Assembly: GCA_034687125.1 (NCBI GenBank)
Contig: JAQGBZ010000140.1
Location: forward strand, 86,723 to 150,722
DNA: 64,000 nucleotides
Direction: 5' to 3'
DNA from: Neelides folsomi
Taxonomy: Eukaryota; Arthropoda; Collembola; Neelipleona; Neelidae
Of this stretch, positions 1-10,274 are shown in pieces; the first letter of the stretch is position 1, and the number at the start of each line of letters is the position of its first letter. The position numbers and the translations under genes were made by a program. The notes beneath the pieces are model-generated. The model ran no database searches and was not told the DNA's origin. It was given only the letters and a program-made list of their open reading frames with translations.

Positions 1-82
1 ATGGCAGTTAACGGAGCGCGTTTCGCAAGGGTAAACAAGTGGAGGAACGGGTCGGAGGAATTTTATAATATCTTGGACTTAC

Positions 83-262
83 TTGGAAATAGGGAGAGCA
101 GGCCGAGAGGACCAATTTGTGAGCTTGGAGTTTCCTCCCTTCGGAGGAGATGAGGGAGACGTCGACGAATGACTCCTTGGCCAGGAGGCTGGAGAAGAAG
201 GAGACAAAGTTGGGCTGATGGTTGTTCCACCGGAGACAATACTCTCGGTTGGCCGTCGCCAT
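83..262 (-). CDS. BTB/POZ protein (Lola/Tramtrack/BAB-like), first coding exon, partial
   Basis: This exon encodes the first 60 residues of a BTB-domain protein, from an ATG at 262 to a GTAAGT donor at 82-77, ending in phase 0. The BTB fold starts at once: REYCLRWNNHQPNF is the hallmark opening of arthropod BTB transcription factors, followed by FVDVSLISSEGRKLQAHKLV and LSACSPYF. In this family the BTB domain dimerises and is joined to a DNA-binding tail (C2H2 zinc finger or helix-turn-helix) encoded by later exons. Those exons would lie left of the window, so which member this is cannot be told. A possible 5'UTR splice acceptor (pyrimidine tract then CAG) ends at 315 on the minus strand, suggesting the leader is also spliced. 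Confidence 0.82.
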
Positions 263-2031
263 TTTCGTGTCCAACGGAACGTCTCTTCGACTTCCCAAGT
301 TCTTCTGATGGGCCTGGGAGAGAGTCTGTTCAACTTCAACCAGTTTTTAGTTTAGAATAAGCCCTCCTTCGAGGCGGAAAGGGGGTTCTTGTGATCTGAA
401 CGAAGAGAGTGGTCGTCCTCAGAGGGACCACCAGACCCAGGAGGAGAACAAGAAACAAGAGAACAATAGAGGAGAAGGAATTTGGAAGTGCCGAGAGCCA
501 TGTATCCGCAACGAGACCATTGAAAAGGGATCTTTGGGGGCTGGTTGTTCAAACTGTCTCTCCCCTTTTCTTAGTTTTGGACGCGACGGTGCCAAGGTGG
601 GAGCGAAAGGGTGATGGTGAATACCATGCGAAACACTCGTCACCACAACCCTGACGTCACTCACGCCAACGCGAAAACCCCCCTTTTTTACTCCAAAATA
701 CTCTCCAAAATCCTATCCAAAATATTAGGGGATTTATCGATAAAGGAATGCGAGGAACGGTCTCCTTGCTATTTGATCATCCAATTATCATGCCCTTTAT
801 GCCTCCACCACCATATGCCTATATACCCATATAAACATACCTGGGTATGATTAATAAAAATGAAAGGAATCAAATTATCAATTAAATTCACCTGCTTTTC
901 TGTTACGATGCAATCTGAAATTTCACTGCAGTTTATTAGACGTTTTCAAACACTTTCTATAATATTGTTAACGTTAAATGTTTTAAATGTATGAAGGTTG
1001 TTCAAGTGTATTTGAACGTCAAATTGTGGATGAGTAAAATAAACTGGTAGGCATTGAATGTTCGAGAACATTCAGGAAAAAAATGGTTTGAACATTCTTT
1101 AGTAATGAGCTTAAAATATTCTAAATTGGTATTATTCGTTATATGGATTGTCATAAGATTAGTCATACTTTGGTGGTAAACCGCTTTATTTTTTGTGGGT
1201 TGAATTGTAGAAATTTTTAAGAAGCTGGGAATTTTCAAATGTTTTCAACAAAGTTTTACTTGCTTTGAATAATCCTAATTTAGGTATATGGTTCTTATAT
1301 ATGAATTACAAATTTTAATTAGTTTAAAGGCAAAGAAGGTTAAAAGTACCTAAAAGAAATCATATATTTATTCTAAAAGTACTTCCAATATAATATTTCT
1401 TCCGCTGTGAACAATTCTTATAAGGATTAAAAATATTAAGCACCAAACCAGAAAAACTGGATGTTTGAAAGGGTTGTTCTGAATATCCTGAATATAATAG
1501 GAATAGGTAAACTACTTCTAGAATTCTTCAAGAATCATTGCATTATATTTATTACATTGCATCAAAATCAACTTACAGTTTATTACCGTTGTTCCTTATA
1601 GCTCGAAATGTTGAATTATTATACTTCTTTGCATTCAGGTTCTAATTTTATATGAATAAAGAAATGAACATGGATGAATTTTTTATAATAAAGCCATCTG
1701 TCTCGTCTTGCATAGATTCTCATACTATTGGTTTTTTATTTCATTTTATTACAATTAGAATTCCATATGTAAAAGGAAGGTACGATAAAATTAAAATATT
1801 GGTATGGTAGGATATACAGACAGATAAAATTCGTTTTCGTGATAAATAAGTAAAATTTAGCATGCAGAAATTGAATTATTGAATTCAATTATAGAGGTTT
1901 ATAGTATTTATAAGGATTATTAAAAACTATATAGTACATGATCACATTTCTCGTATATAATTCTTATAATACTTTCAGGAATAAATAAAATGGTTATAAA
2001 GGATTGATGGTGGGCTACAGGCTACAAAAAC
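263..2031. other. Region between the BTB gene 5' side and the PNKP 3' end
   Basis: No gene was recognised here. About 300-680 is richer in G+C and has short overlapping open frames on both strands, which fits the 5'UTR and promoter of the minus-strand BTB gene. From about 850 onward the sequence is AT-rich and featureless. It probably includes the PNKP 3'UTR next to 2032. Confidence 0.5.
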
Positions 2032-4720
2032 TTATTTTTCTAACAGGAACTTCCCGTAAAGCTCTTTGGCCTTCTCATTTTCAAACATCGGGATGAAATT
2101 GACCAGAACAATTTCATAGAATCCTTCATCTGCACTTGGCTCTTGATAATTGGACCTTGATAAATAATTCAAATGGTTATTAATTCACTCAAGCGCAACA
2201 AATTGCAAAACTAAACTCCCATATATTTATTAAATGAATTATGAGCGAAAACGGTTTCTAAAAGATAATAGTATTTGAGGAATAAATATATTTACTTGTA
2301 TGTATTGAAAGCAACGTCTGGAACGGGGTCATGAGGGTCATTTGAGAACTGTCTAAACTAAAAGTTAATAGTCACACAATTAAAACAGATTAATAGAAAG
2401 ATTGAATGATTGGAAGCATTAAATTAATATAATTATCAGTCTGCATTTGAGAAAAATTGCATTAATGAGAGTATAGACTTACTTTGTTATTGTGTAATGC
2501 ATGAGCGTGTTCAACTTTCATTCTGAAGCACCTTACCGGCACTTGATGTTTATTCGCAAGTGCAACGTAGTCTTTTCGATGCTTTTTTTCAGGATTTGTA
2601 TTATCGATAACCACCTGGATATTAATAATGTGTAAGCGGCATAAAACTTTTATGCCTCAAAGTATATTTAGAGATAATGATATAATAAAAATATCACTAA
2701 ACTAATTTACTAAAAGTTGTTTTAGCTGTTTAAATATTAATTAATAATCTAGTTATACAGATATAAATATGGTATACTAGAATATTCAGGTAATATAATG
2801 TTTATATAAAATTCTTTACCGATGAACCATCTCGTAATGCCTTTTCAGCTGCTGTGAGACACTTCGATTGAGTTTTGAGTGTGTCACGGTTCACATGAAC
2901 GTATGACTTTGGAATAAGAAAATTCCAAACAAATGAGCTTTTCCCAGAAGCAGGATATCCAACCAAAACTATCATCTATAAACAATCAAATAAATGTTAT
3001 TTTTACCTTTGCAAACATTTACATTGATTTTTCTCATGATATGTAATCATTAAAATAGTATAAAATTACAAGCCAATTGACCATGCTTTGAACGATATAA
3101 TAAAATATTTAAAATTAGAATAAACGTTAATTGGATTCCACAGTGTACCTCTTGTTTTTTATTAAAAGTAATGTGATCGTTGGTAAAGTTGGAATCATTT
3201 GATTTCATCTTTTCAATTAAAATCTTCGGGTTGAAAAGCGGCATTGTAAAATCCTGCGGATGTTGGCCCATAAAGAATTCTTCAGGTGTTTTGAATGGGA
3301 TTTGAATATTTAGCGCAAAGAGTCGGTCGGCTTTCGAGTGATCTTTTTTCCTTCCTGCGGCATCTCCACAAAAAAATGATTTTTCTTTATTGGGCTCAAA
3401 TCCACCGTTGTATTCGTCCACGAAAAGATCCCAGCCGCCAGTCATGGGTTTTCGAAATTGATTTTTTCCAGTGCCAATAAAAACGAGAGTGCTGATACCA
3501 ATTTGCCTTACGATGCTTTCAATTTTTCTTTTAAAAGGAGTAACATCAGTTGATCCATAAGCGATTCCAGCTTGATTCGTAAAAATGACGAATTTGAAGT
3601 CGGAGTTTTCGTTAAAAAAATTCTGAAGCTTTAAAATTGTCGAGGAATAAAGAAATTTCCAATCATTTTCATCACGTGGGAAAACTCGGCCAGATTTTGT
3701 TGTAATAATTGTTCCGTCCATGTCGAAAGCTGCTACCTGTATAAAACATAAATTATTATATTATTAAGTTTTCATACATGACAATTGATAGCTGAGCTGA
3801 TATTATTAATGCAATAACTGAATAGCTTAATTAAATACGGAAATATTTAGCACATAGGATAATAAATTAATAACTAATCACTTACACATTTTTTGTTGGA
3901 ATTTATCATAGAGTCGTCTGAAATATACACCAATACTTTCTCATCATCAACTTCTTTCCAAATGCCACGAGGTTGCAATGAGTTTTTTCTGAATTCACCC
4001 GGTAGGAACATTTTGGGAATCTTTACCGGCTTTTTTTCTATTTCGTCACTTTCTCTCTTTTTCTCTGATGTTTGTTCGAACTCAATTGAATATTTAATAT
4101 CTTCATCAACAATCACGTCAAGTATTTGACCATGAGTGGCTTCTACCGCAAATCCAATTCCAATGACTTTTTCATTTAAAGCTGATTCATTAGGACCAAT
4201 TTGCTTTATTTCCACAATTTTTCTATTAAAATTTGCTGTAAGCTCCACTAGAAATATTAAAAAATAAACCATTAATTTTACATTTTTAATGTTTTGCGGG
4301 AAAGGAAGGGATTAAAATACCACAAAAGCTTTAATTTATATGAGGGATATAAACAGGGCTTAGAAACCTTATAAATAACGCAAAGGGTGTATTCAAATAA
4401 GAAAGGTTTAACTTCATTTCTCCTCTATTAATATAATCTTTAACCAACCCGACCCCAAGTTAAGAATGAAGTAATCTCACGAAAATGCTAAACTGATTTC
4501 ATCATATTAAAACTTGGAAAACAAACTGACTATGAGTGAAACTGCTTAAATGTAAATATTCGCTATTATTTTGATAAGAAATAAAGCACTCACGTTGGTT
4601 CCTCGAACACTTCTTGTTCTTAATTTTAGTTGATGGAGTGCGGCCGACGAGTAACTTCTTTTTGTCTCGAAGTTCGACCGACGAATAAGCCTCATTCAAT
4701 GAGCGAAGGAAGCACTTCAT
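2032..4720 (-). CDS. PNKP: Polynucleotide kinase 3'-phosphatase, complete, 7 exons
   Basis: PNKP repairs DNA ends by removing 3'-phosphates and phosphorylating 5'-hydroxyls in single- and double-strand break repair. Coding exons (minus): 4594-4720, 3886-4247, 3149-3736, 2820-2975, 2483-2614, 2296-2357, 2032-2155; all phases agree and give 516 residues, close to the 521 of human PNKP. Domain order matches the family. An N-terminal FHA domain carries VGR (R27) and CSRNQ (38-42), which should bind phosphorylated XRCC1/XRCC4. The HAD phosphatase has DMDGT with D168 as nucleophile, then FTNQAGIAYG and KPMTGGWD. The kinase has P-loop GYPASGKSS (365-373) and VNRDTL with D390. The start at 4720 is the ATG at the expected beginning of the FHA domain; the frame is open upstream, so a longer N-terminus cannot be excluded. 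The exon 3 donor (GTACAC) is weak but its join is exactly where the kinase strand should begin. Confidence 0.96.
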
Positions 4721-6596
4721 GACGAATGATGGTAATTGAAGCCTGAGAGCTTTAGCCAAGGTTGACGTAAACTTTACGTTTTTGAACCATCTAAATAAAC
4801 GGGCAATTATGATTTTAATTAATCGGTCATCCATTTCTTAATTTCAGGCCTCCACTAATTATGCATTTTCAATGTTTTCTCTCATTCTTATCATTCATGA
4901 TGAACTTTGAAGGTGAATTGTAAAATAGACAATGAAAAAGAGTATAATGACTACACACACTTGTGAATGATAATATCATACTTTTCGCATATAGGGACTA
5001 TACTGAAATTGTAATTTTGTTTCATTTCACTAAATAACATAATTCGCTTTTTGTTAGTTAGCCGATTAGGAGTAAAAAAGTATGTATAAGCGAGGCACCA
5101 ATACTGATAGAGAATTAAGGAATATACTCTACAAACATACAAATACAAACCGACAATATTTAATAATATATTACATATTTACATGCAAGAGCCTCTCCTC
5201 TCCTGTATTTATAGTTCATAAAATACATAATAAATGCAGAAATAATGCAGAATAGTATATAGTAGTGTCTTGTCTAGGTACATTTTGTGGTGTTCTTGTG
5301 TTTTCAGCACATAGAATACTTGCTTGTACATATCGAAGTACTTATTAATTATTAACGTTAAAAACTTACTGGAAATCCTCAGGGTTAGGCTTAATACATA
5401 ATATAGTTTTTTACCTGCAAGCTTTTTATTGGTATTAATAAGTGCAAAAATTGTAATATTATGTATGAATGAACAAACTTATTCTTATATCTAAATTCAC
5501 TTTTAAACATAATTCACTGTATTTAGGATATTTTATTGTATATTTTATATTTTGCTTAAAAATCTATAAAGCTTTGCCCGTTTTGTTAATGTATTTAGTA
5601 TTTATCTGCATAATTTACATTAGCACTCTATTGCATTATACTCTAGTTTAGTAAAATAATTTAGTAAATTGAATATCTTGAAACTGTTGGGAAAATCCTT
5701 ATCTTAAGTAATGTATCATTCATCGCAGGAGTGTTTTTAAAGTCATTTAAATTACATTGTTGTATAATACAGTAATACATTTATTTCATGATTCATGCAA
5801 TATTTTTGAAATTCTCATGCAGATAATCAGATAACACATTGTCGATATAACCATTATCCTTATCCTCTTCTACTTGATTGGGATGATGATGAAAATATCC
5901 AAATTATGAATAAAAAATTTCATATATAATGTTCATATCATTTAACTATGTATTTTTTTCAAAATATATGTATCGACCCATCGACCGAGATGTGGATGTT
6001 TTATTTATTGTTTTATTTTTAATCTTTCAGCAAGTAAATAGTTGAATAGGTAATCAGAGAAAAATATAAAATTTTACAGTAATATCTATTGTTAATTATT
6101 TTTAAAATGATGACCTTTTGTTTCTGTCTATGCTCGATTGTGATAAAATTAAACAATTAGATTTGAGTTATTGAATTACAATTTTACAATACACATTTTA
6201 TGAATGATTTGGCTTATTATTATTATTAAAATATAGATGTATTACAAATAAAAAATCGATTTTACTCACCTATATATTGAAAGTTAGTTAAAGTTTCTTT
6301 TGATTACATGAATATAAAAATCATTTCGACTTTTAATTTATTCATTCAATGTCAAATACTATTTTATCCAATATTCCAATACATTTGACTTCATCAGATC
6401 TTATTCATGGCGAAAATAAGCGCGAGAAAAAGGCCGGGAACGAACAGGCACACAGTCACACAGACACAGAGATCAGAGAATTATTTTCTTACTTTTTTAC
6501 CTTGTATTTTTCTTGAATTGAATATTGAATTGAATCTTCTTTCAGCTCATCTTCACTTGATTCATTTTCCTTTTATGAATCGTAATTAATCTCATC
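4721..6596. other. Divergent intergenic region between PNKP and PRIM1
   Basis: PNKP leaves to the left and PRIM1 to the right, so both promoters should lie in this AT-rich stretch of about 1.9 kb. I see no convincing coding frame, RNA gene or transposon. The small open frames present have no family features and probably arise by chance. Confidence 0.6.
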
Positions 6597-8641
6597 ATGA
6601 GTGATTATTTGCAAGACGTTTTGCCATTTTACTATAATAGAATTTATCCATTTAAAGCCTTTTATGATTGGCTTTCTTACGGAAATAGTAAGTTCCTATA
6701 TAGTCAGATCATATTCATAAGTTTTGATAATTTTTATCCTTCGGCTTCGATTTTTAATTTCAACATTTTCTTTTAATAGAGGATCACTTTTCAAGAAGGG
6801 AGTTTTCTTTTACCCTTGCTGGAGACATCTACGTTCGATTTCAATCCTTTGGAAGTAAAGAGGAATTTGAGAAGGCCATCAAAAACAGACAACCTGAAAA
6901 AATTGATATTGGAGCTGTTTATAACATCCGTCCTAAGGATAAATCTTCAAGTTTTGGGCTCATTCCTGAAAGTAAAGAGTAAGCTCATTTTGGTTTTTAT
7001 TTGATTACAATATTATTTTAGCCATATTGCCATTCTTGGAACGATAGTTAAATACAGAATACATATTTTTATATAAATACACATCTATATAAGAATAGGT
7101 ATTGAAAATATAAAAATATTTTTTGCTCTTTTAGATTTGTCCTCGATATTGATTTGACAGATTACGACGATGTAAGAAGCTGTTGCACCGGGGCTAGTGT
7201 ATGTGAAAAGTGCTGGAAATTCATTGCTCTCGGAGTTGAAATATTAGATCTCTCATTAAGAGGTAACTTATTTATTCATTCACATATTTATTTTTACTTT
7301 ACGATCCCTGTTTTGGGCATTACTTATTATTTTAGTATAGATTTATGTTGATTGTAATACCAATGTAGGTAATAAAATAAATATTTTTCTTTTTTGTAAA
7401 ATAGAGGATTTCGGATTCAAACATTTACTTTGGGTCTTTAGCGGTCGAAGAGGAGTTCATTGTTGGGTCTGTGATGATGTTGCAAGAACACTTGACACAG
7501 GTGGTCGAACTGCTATCATTGATTATCTTTCGGTAAAAGCAATATTTCGATAATTTTTAATTTTCAAAACAGAAAATGTTCAGAGCATTATAACAATAAT
7601 GGAGTCTTTTAGGTTCTAAAAGGAGGCGATGAAAAGATAAAAAAAGTGAAACTTCCTGATAATAATAAGCCTCTTCACCCATTTCTCAGGTATGGAAATT
7701 ATTTTTTCAAGATACAATTTCCTTTAGAAATGTGTACTAATCTAATTTTTAACCAAATAGTCGAGCTGTGGAAATAACGAAGAAACACTTCAAAGATATA
7801 TGCGATGAACAAGAAGTGTTCAATTTTGATAAGAACTTGGAAGTTTTGCCGGCCAATCTCAGAAAGGAATTATTAGAATCAAATGATAAATGGCAGACTA
7901 TTGAAGAGTATGCAAAGGGAAAAGTAAGAATTAATGCTAATATTCTCATCACATATTTTAATTTAATATATTTATTATTTATTTATTTTTGTTGCAAATA
8001 GAAAACATATTCGAGATTGGTGGATGAACTCTCCCTTCACTTTACTTACCCGAGACTCGATGTGAACGTATCGAAGGGATTCAACCATTTACTGAAAGCT
8101 CCATTTTGTATCCATCCCAAGACTGGCAAAGTTTGTGTCCCGTTTGATCCGAAAGAAGCATTTAAATTTCAAATAAACGAAGTTCCAACTGCAGCGTAAA
8201 TTGGCAACTTTATATTTAAACGAATTTATGTTATCGATATCTGTGTACTTAATTTATGACCAAATTAATTGCCATTATTTAGAGCCTTGATTGAACAAAT
8301 CGATGAATTTGATAATGAGAAAGGAAAAGAAATAAATGATTCATCTGAAATGGAAATTGACTCCTCTGGAAAAGAAAATAAGTTTAAAGATGCATGGAAG
8401 AAAACTTCAATCAAGCCATACATGGAATTCTTTCATTCGTTTGTTGAGAAACTTCCAAAAGTTAAAAAATCAGAGAAGCCTACTGGTATTCACTTTCATA
8501 TTATTAATAATGTTGATAAAAATGCAATAAGTACACTTAAACATTACGTATGGTATCATTTTGTAATTGCGATTCTAAGCATGATTTTTCGTTTTGTATT
8601 TTCAGATGATATTGAGGACCTCATGTCTTAAGGATCTGTAA
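6597..8641 (+). CDS. PRIM1: DNA primase small (catalytic) subunit, complete, 9 exons
   Basis: PRIM1 makes the RNA primers that DNA polymerase alpha extends. Coding exons: 6597-6687, 6780-6978, 7135-7262, 7405-7532, 7613-7689, 7761-7923, 8002-8195, 8283-8547, 8606-8641, giving 426 residues (human 420). The ATG at 6597 yields [18 protein letters not shown], the expected start. Catalytic aspartates are in [10 protein letters not shown] (D101, D103), with the third in RLDVNVSKG (D282). Zinc ligands C113, C114, C120 and C123 are all kept, as is the nucleotide-binding SGRRGVHCW. An acidic linker near residues 330-357 is family-typical. The last exon is the weak point. Donor GTATGG at 8548 gives an ending LRTSCLKDL, similar in style to vertebrate ends; donor GTACAC at 8531, or no splicing, would instead end in DIEDLMS at 8631. 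Confidence 0.95.
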
Positions 8642-8668
8642 TATTACCAACTCGGACCGTTTACTTCT

Positions 8669-8676
8669 TGTGAATA
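8669..8676. repeat. Left 8-bp target-site duplication of the hAT element
   Basis: TGTGAATA lies directly before the CAGGGCCGG end of the element and is repeated exactly at 9412-9419. An 8-bp duplication is the hAT superfamily signature. Confidence 0.88.
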
Positions 8677-9411
8677 CAGGGCCGGCCTTATAGCTTTGTA
8701 TAAATTTTGAGGCCCTAGGCAAGGAGAATTTTGAGGCCCCCAAATTTTATATTTATGTTAAATAAGGTTTTCTTGATACAGTATGTATTAGTTTATATCA
8801 AATTTATCTTTTATTTCGCATAATGAATAGCCAAATATCCTAGATTTTTTTTAAAATTCAAACAAAAATCTGCTACCGGAACGACCTTTAGGTCCCGAGA
8901 AAATTTTTAAAAATCAGGATCAAAAATCCCGAGAAAGTTTTTAAAAATCCGGATTAAAAATCAAAAATTTTCTTGAAAATTTGGACTAAAAATCTCTAGC
9001 GGTACCTTCAGATCAATTTTTTAAAACACATAAAAATTCCCTATGAACTTTTTGAAAATCTCTATCTAAATTTTTTACAAGATTTTTATTAGACTAGAAT
9101 TTTTTATAGATTGAGATTAAAAAACTGTATTAAAACCTTTGTGTCCCGCGAATTTTCAGAGCAATTTTGACAAAAATCTCTATTGGGATCTGAATATTAG
9201 CCACAAGATATATTTTATACCAATTGGTATTCCTAGCTAAATATTCAAATATATTCAAAATTATATACGGCTTTGACGAATTTTTAATACAATTCCTATA
9301 AAAATCCGGATTTTATCTAGTTTATGACAAAATTTTAAGTCATTTTATATCTAGTGTAGAGGACAATTTTTTGAGGCCCTAGGTGTCCGCCTATGCTTAA
9401 AGCCGGTCCTG
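8677..9411. mobile_element. Non-autonomous hAT-type DNA transposon (735 bp)
   Basis: The element starts CAGGGCCGGCCTTA and ends TAAAGCCGGTCCTG, an imperfect terminal inverted repeat of about 14 bp of the CAGGG type common in hAT elements. It is flanked by the perfect 8-bp duplication TGTGAATA. TTTTGAGGCCCTAGG occurs in direct orientation near both ends (8708 onward and 9370 onward). The interior is AT-rich, contains a local duplication, and has no transposase frame, so the copy needs an enzyme supplied elsewhere. It begins 35 bp after the PRIM1 stop, so it probably lies in that gene's 3'UTR or immediate flank. Age looks moderate: the target duplication is intact but the terminal repeats differ. 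Confidence 0.88.
8893..8960. repeat. 34-bp tandem duplication inside the hAT element
   Basis: Two adjacent 34-bp units (8893-8926 and 8927-8960) start TCCCGAGAAA and end AAAAA. They differ at only about three positions. A looser, diverged copy may follow. This is internal structure of the transposon, likely from slippage or internal duplication. Confidence 0.8.
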
Positions 9412-9419
9412 TGTGAATA
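9412..9419. repeat. Right 8-bp target-site duplication of the hAT element
   Basis: TGTGAATA is identical to 8669-8676 and directly follows the CCGGTCCTG end of the element. Confidence 0.88.
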
Positions 9420-10274
9420 TTCCATTATCTAATTTTAACTGCTATTATCTGTATTTTATAAATGAGCAAATAAGTTTAAAAAATAATTGTAAAAAATTCT
9501 CAATTTTATTTTATTGTTAATTAGTAAGTGAATATGCACCATAAGTTTATAAGACTTGTATTGTTTTAAAAATTGAATAATTTGCTGTAAAATCTTCAAT
9601 TGTTGTCGTTTAGATTTTACACAAAATGATATCAAATAATATTTCTTCAATATAAAATTTAACATCAGAAGTCTTTCATATTAAAAAATTACAAACGTAT
9701 CTTCGATCAGTTTCGTACATTGCGTTCAATTATAATAAATATAATATATGGTAAATCTAAAGGTCTATAATAGATTATTTATACCGCGTTTGCACTTATT
9801 TTATTAGTTACAAGTTGTAATTTTTAACTCTAAAAGTGACTATCAATTACATATTTTAGGAAACATGCAGGTACAAGTACAAGACAAGAACGATCATTTC
9901 TAAATATATAATTTTATAGGTATTTGTAAATATTGCTACTTTGAAAGTTTTTCGGATAAACCTTTTTCTCTATATATCGGCATTTAAATTCTTTGCATAA
10001 AATTTTATTAGGTCTAACTTTTAATAAATCTAATATTAATATTTCATTAATCGTACGATATAATAATATAATGTGGGATTTACAATTTGAAAGCTAAAAT
10101 ACCAAGTGCTCGAATATTCAACTACCAATATGGTATACGTATAAGATTTATAAATTGACAAACATCTTTAACTTTAAATCTTAATATGCATTATTCATAT
10201 TGTGTATTAATTAGCAATGGATATAAGGAATTTAGTGATTAACAAAATTGTAAATATTTTATATAAAAGGAGTA
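9420..10274. other. AT-rich spacer between the hAT element and the Tamalin-like gene
   Basis: The two flanking genes converge here, so this stretch probably contains the end of the Tamalin-like 3'UTR and perhaps the end of the PRIM1 transcript. No coding frame with family features is visible. Confidence 0.5.
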
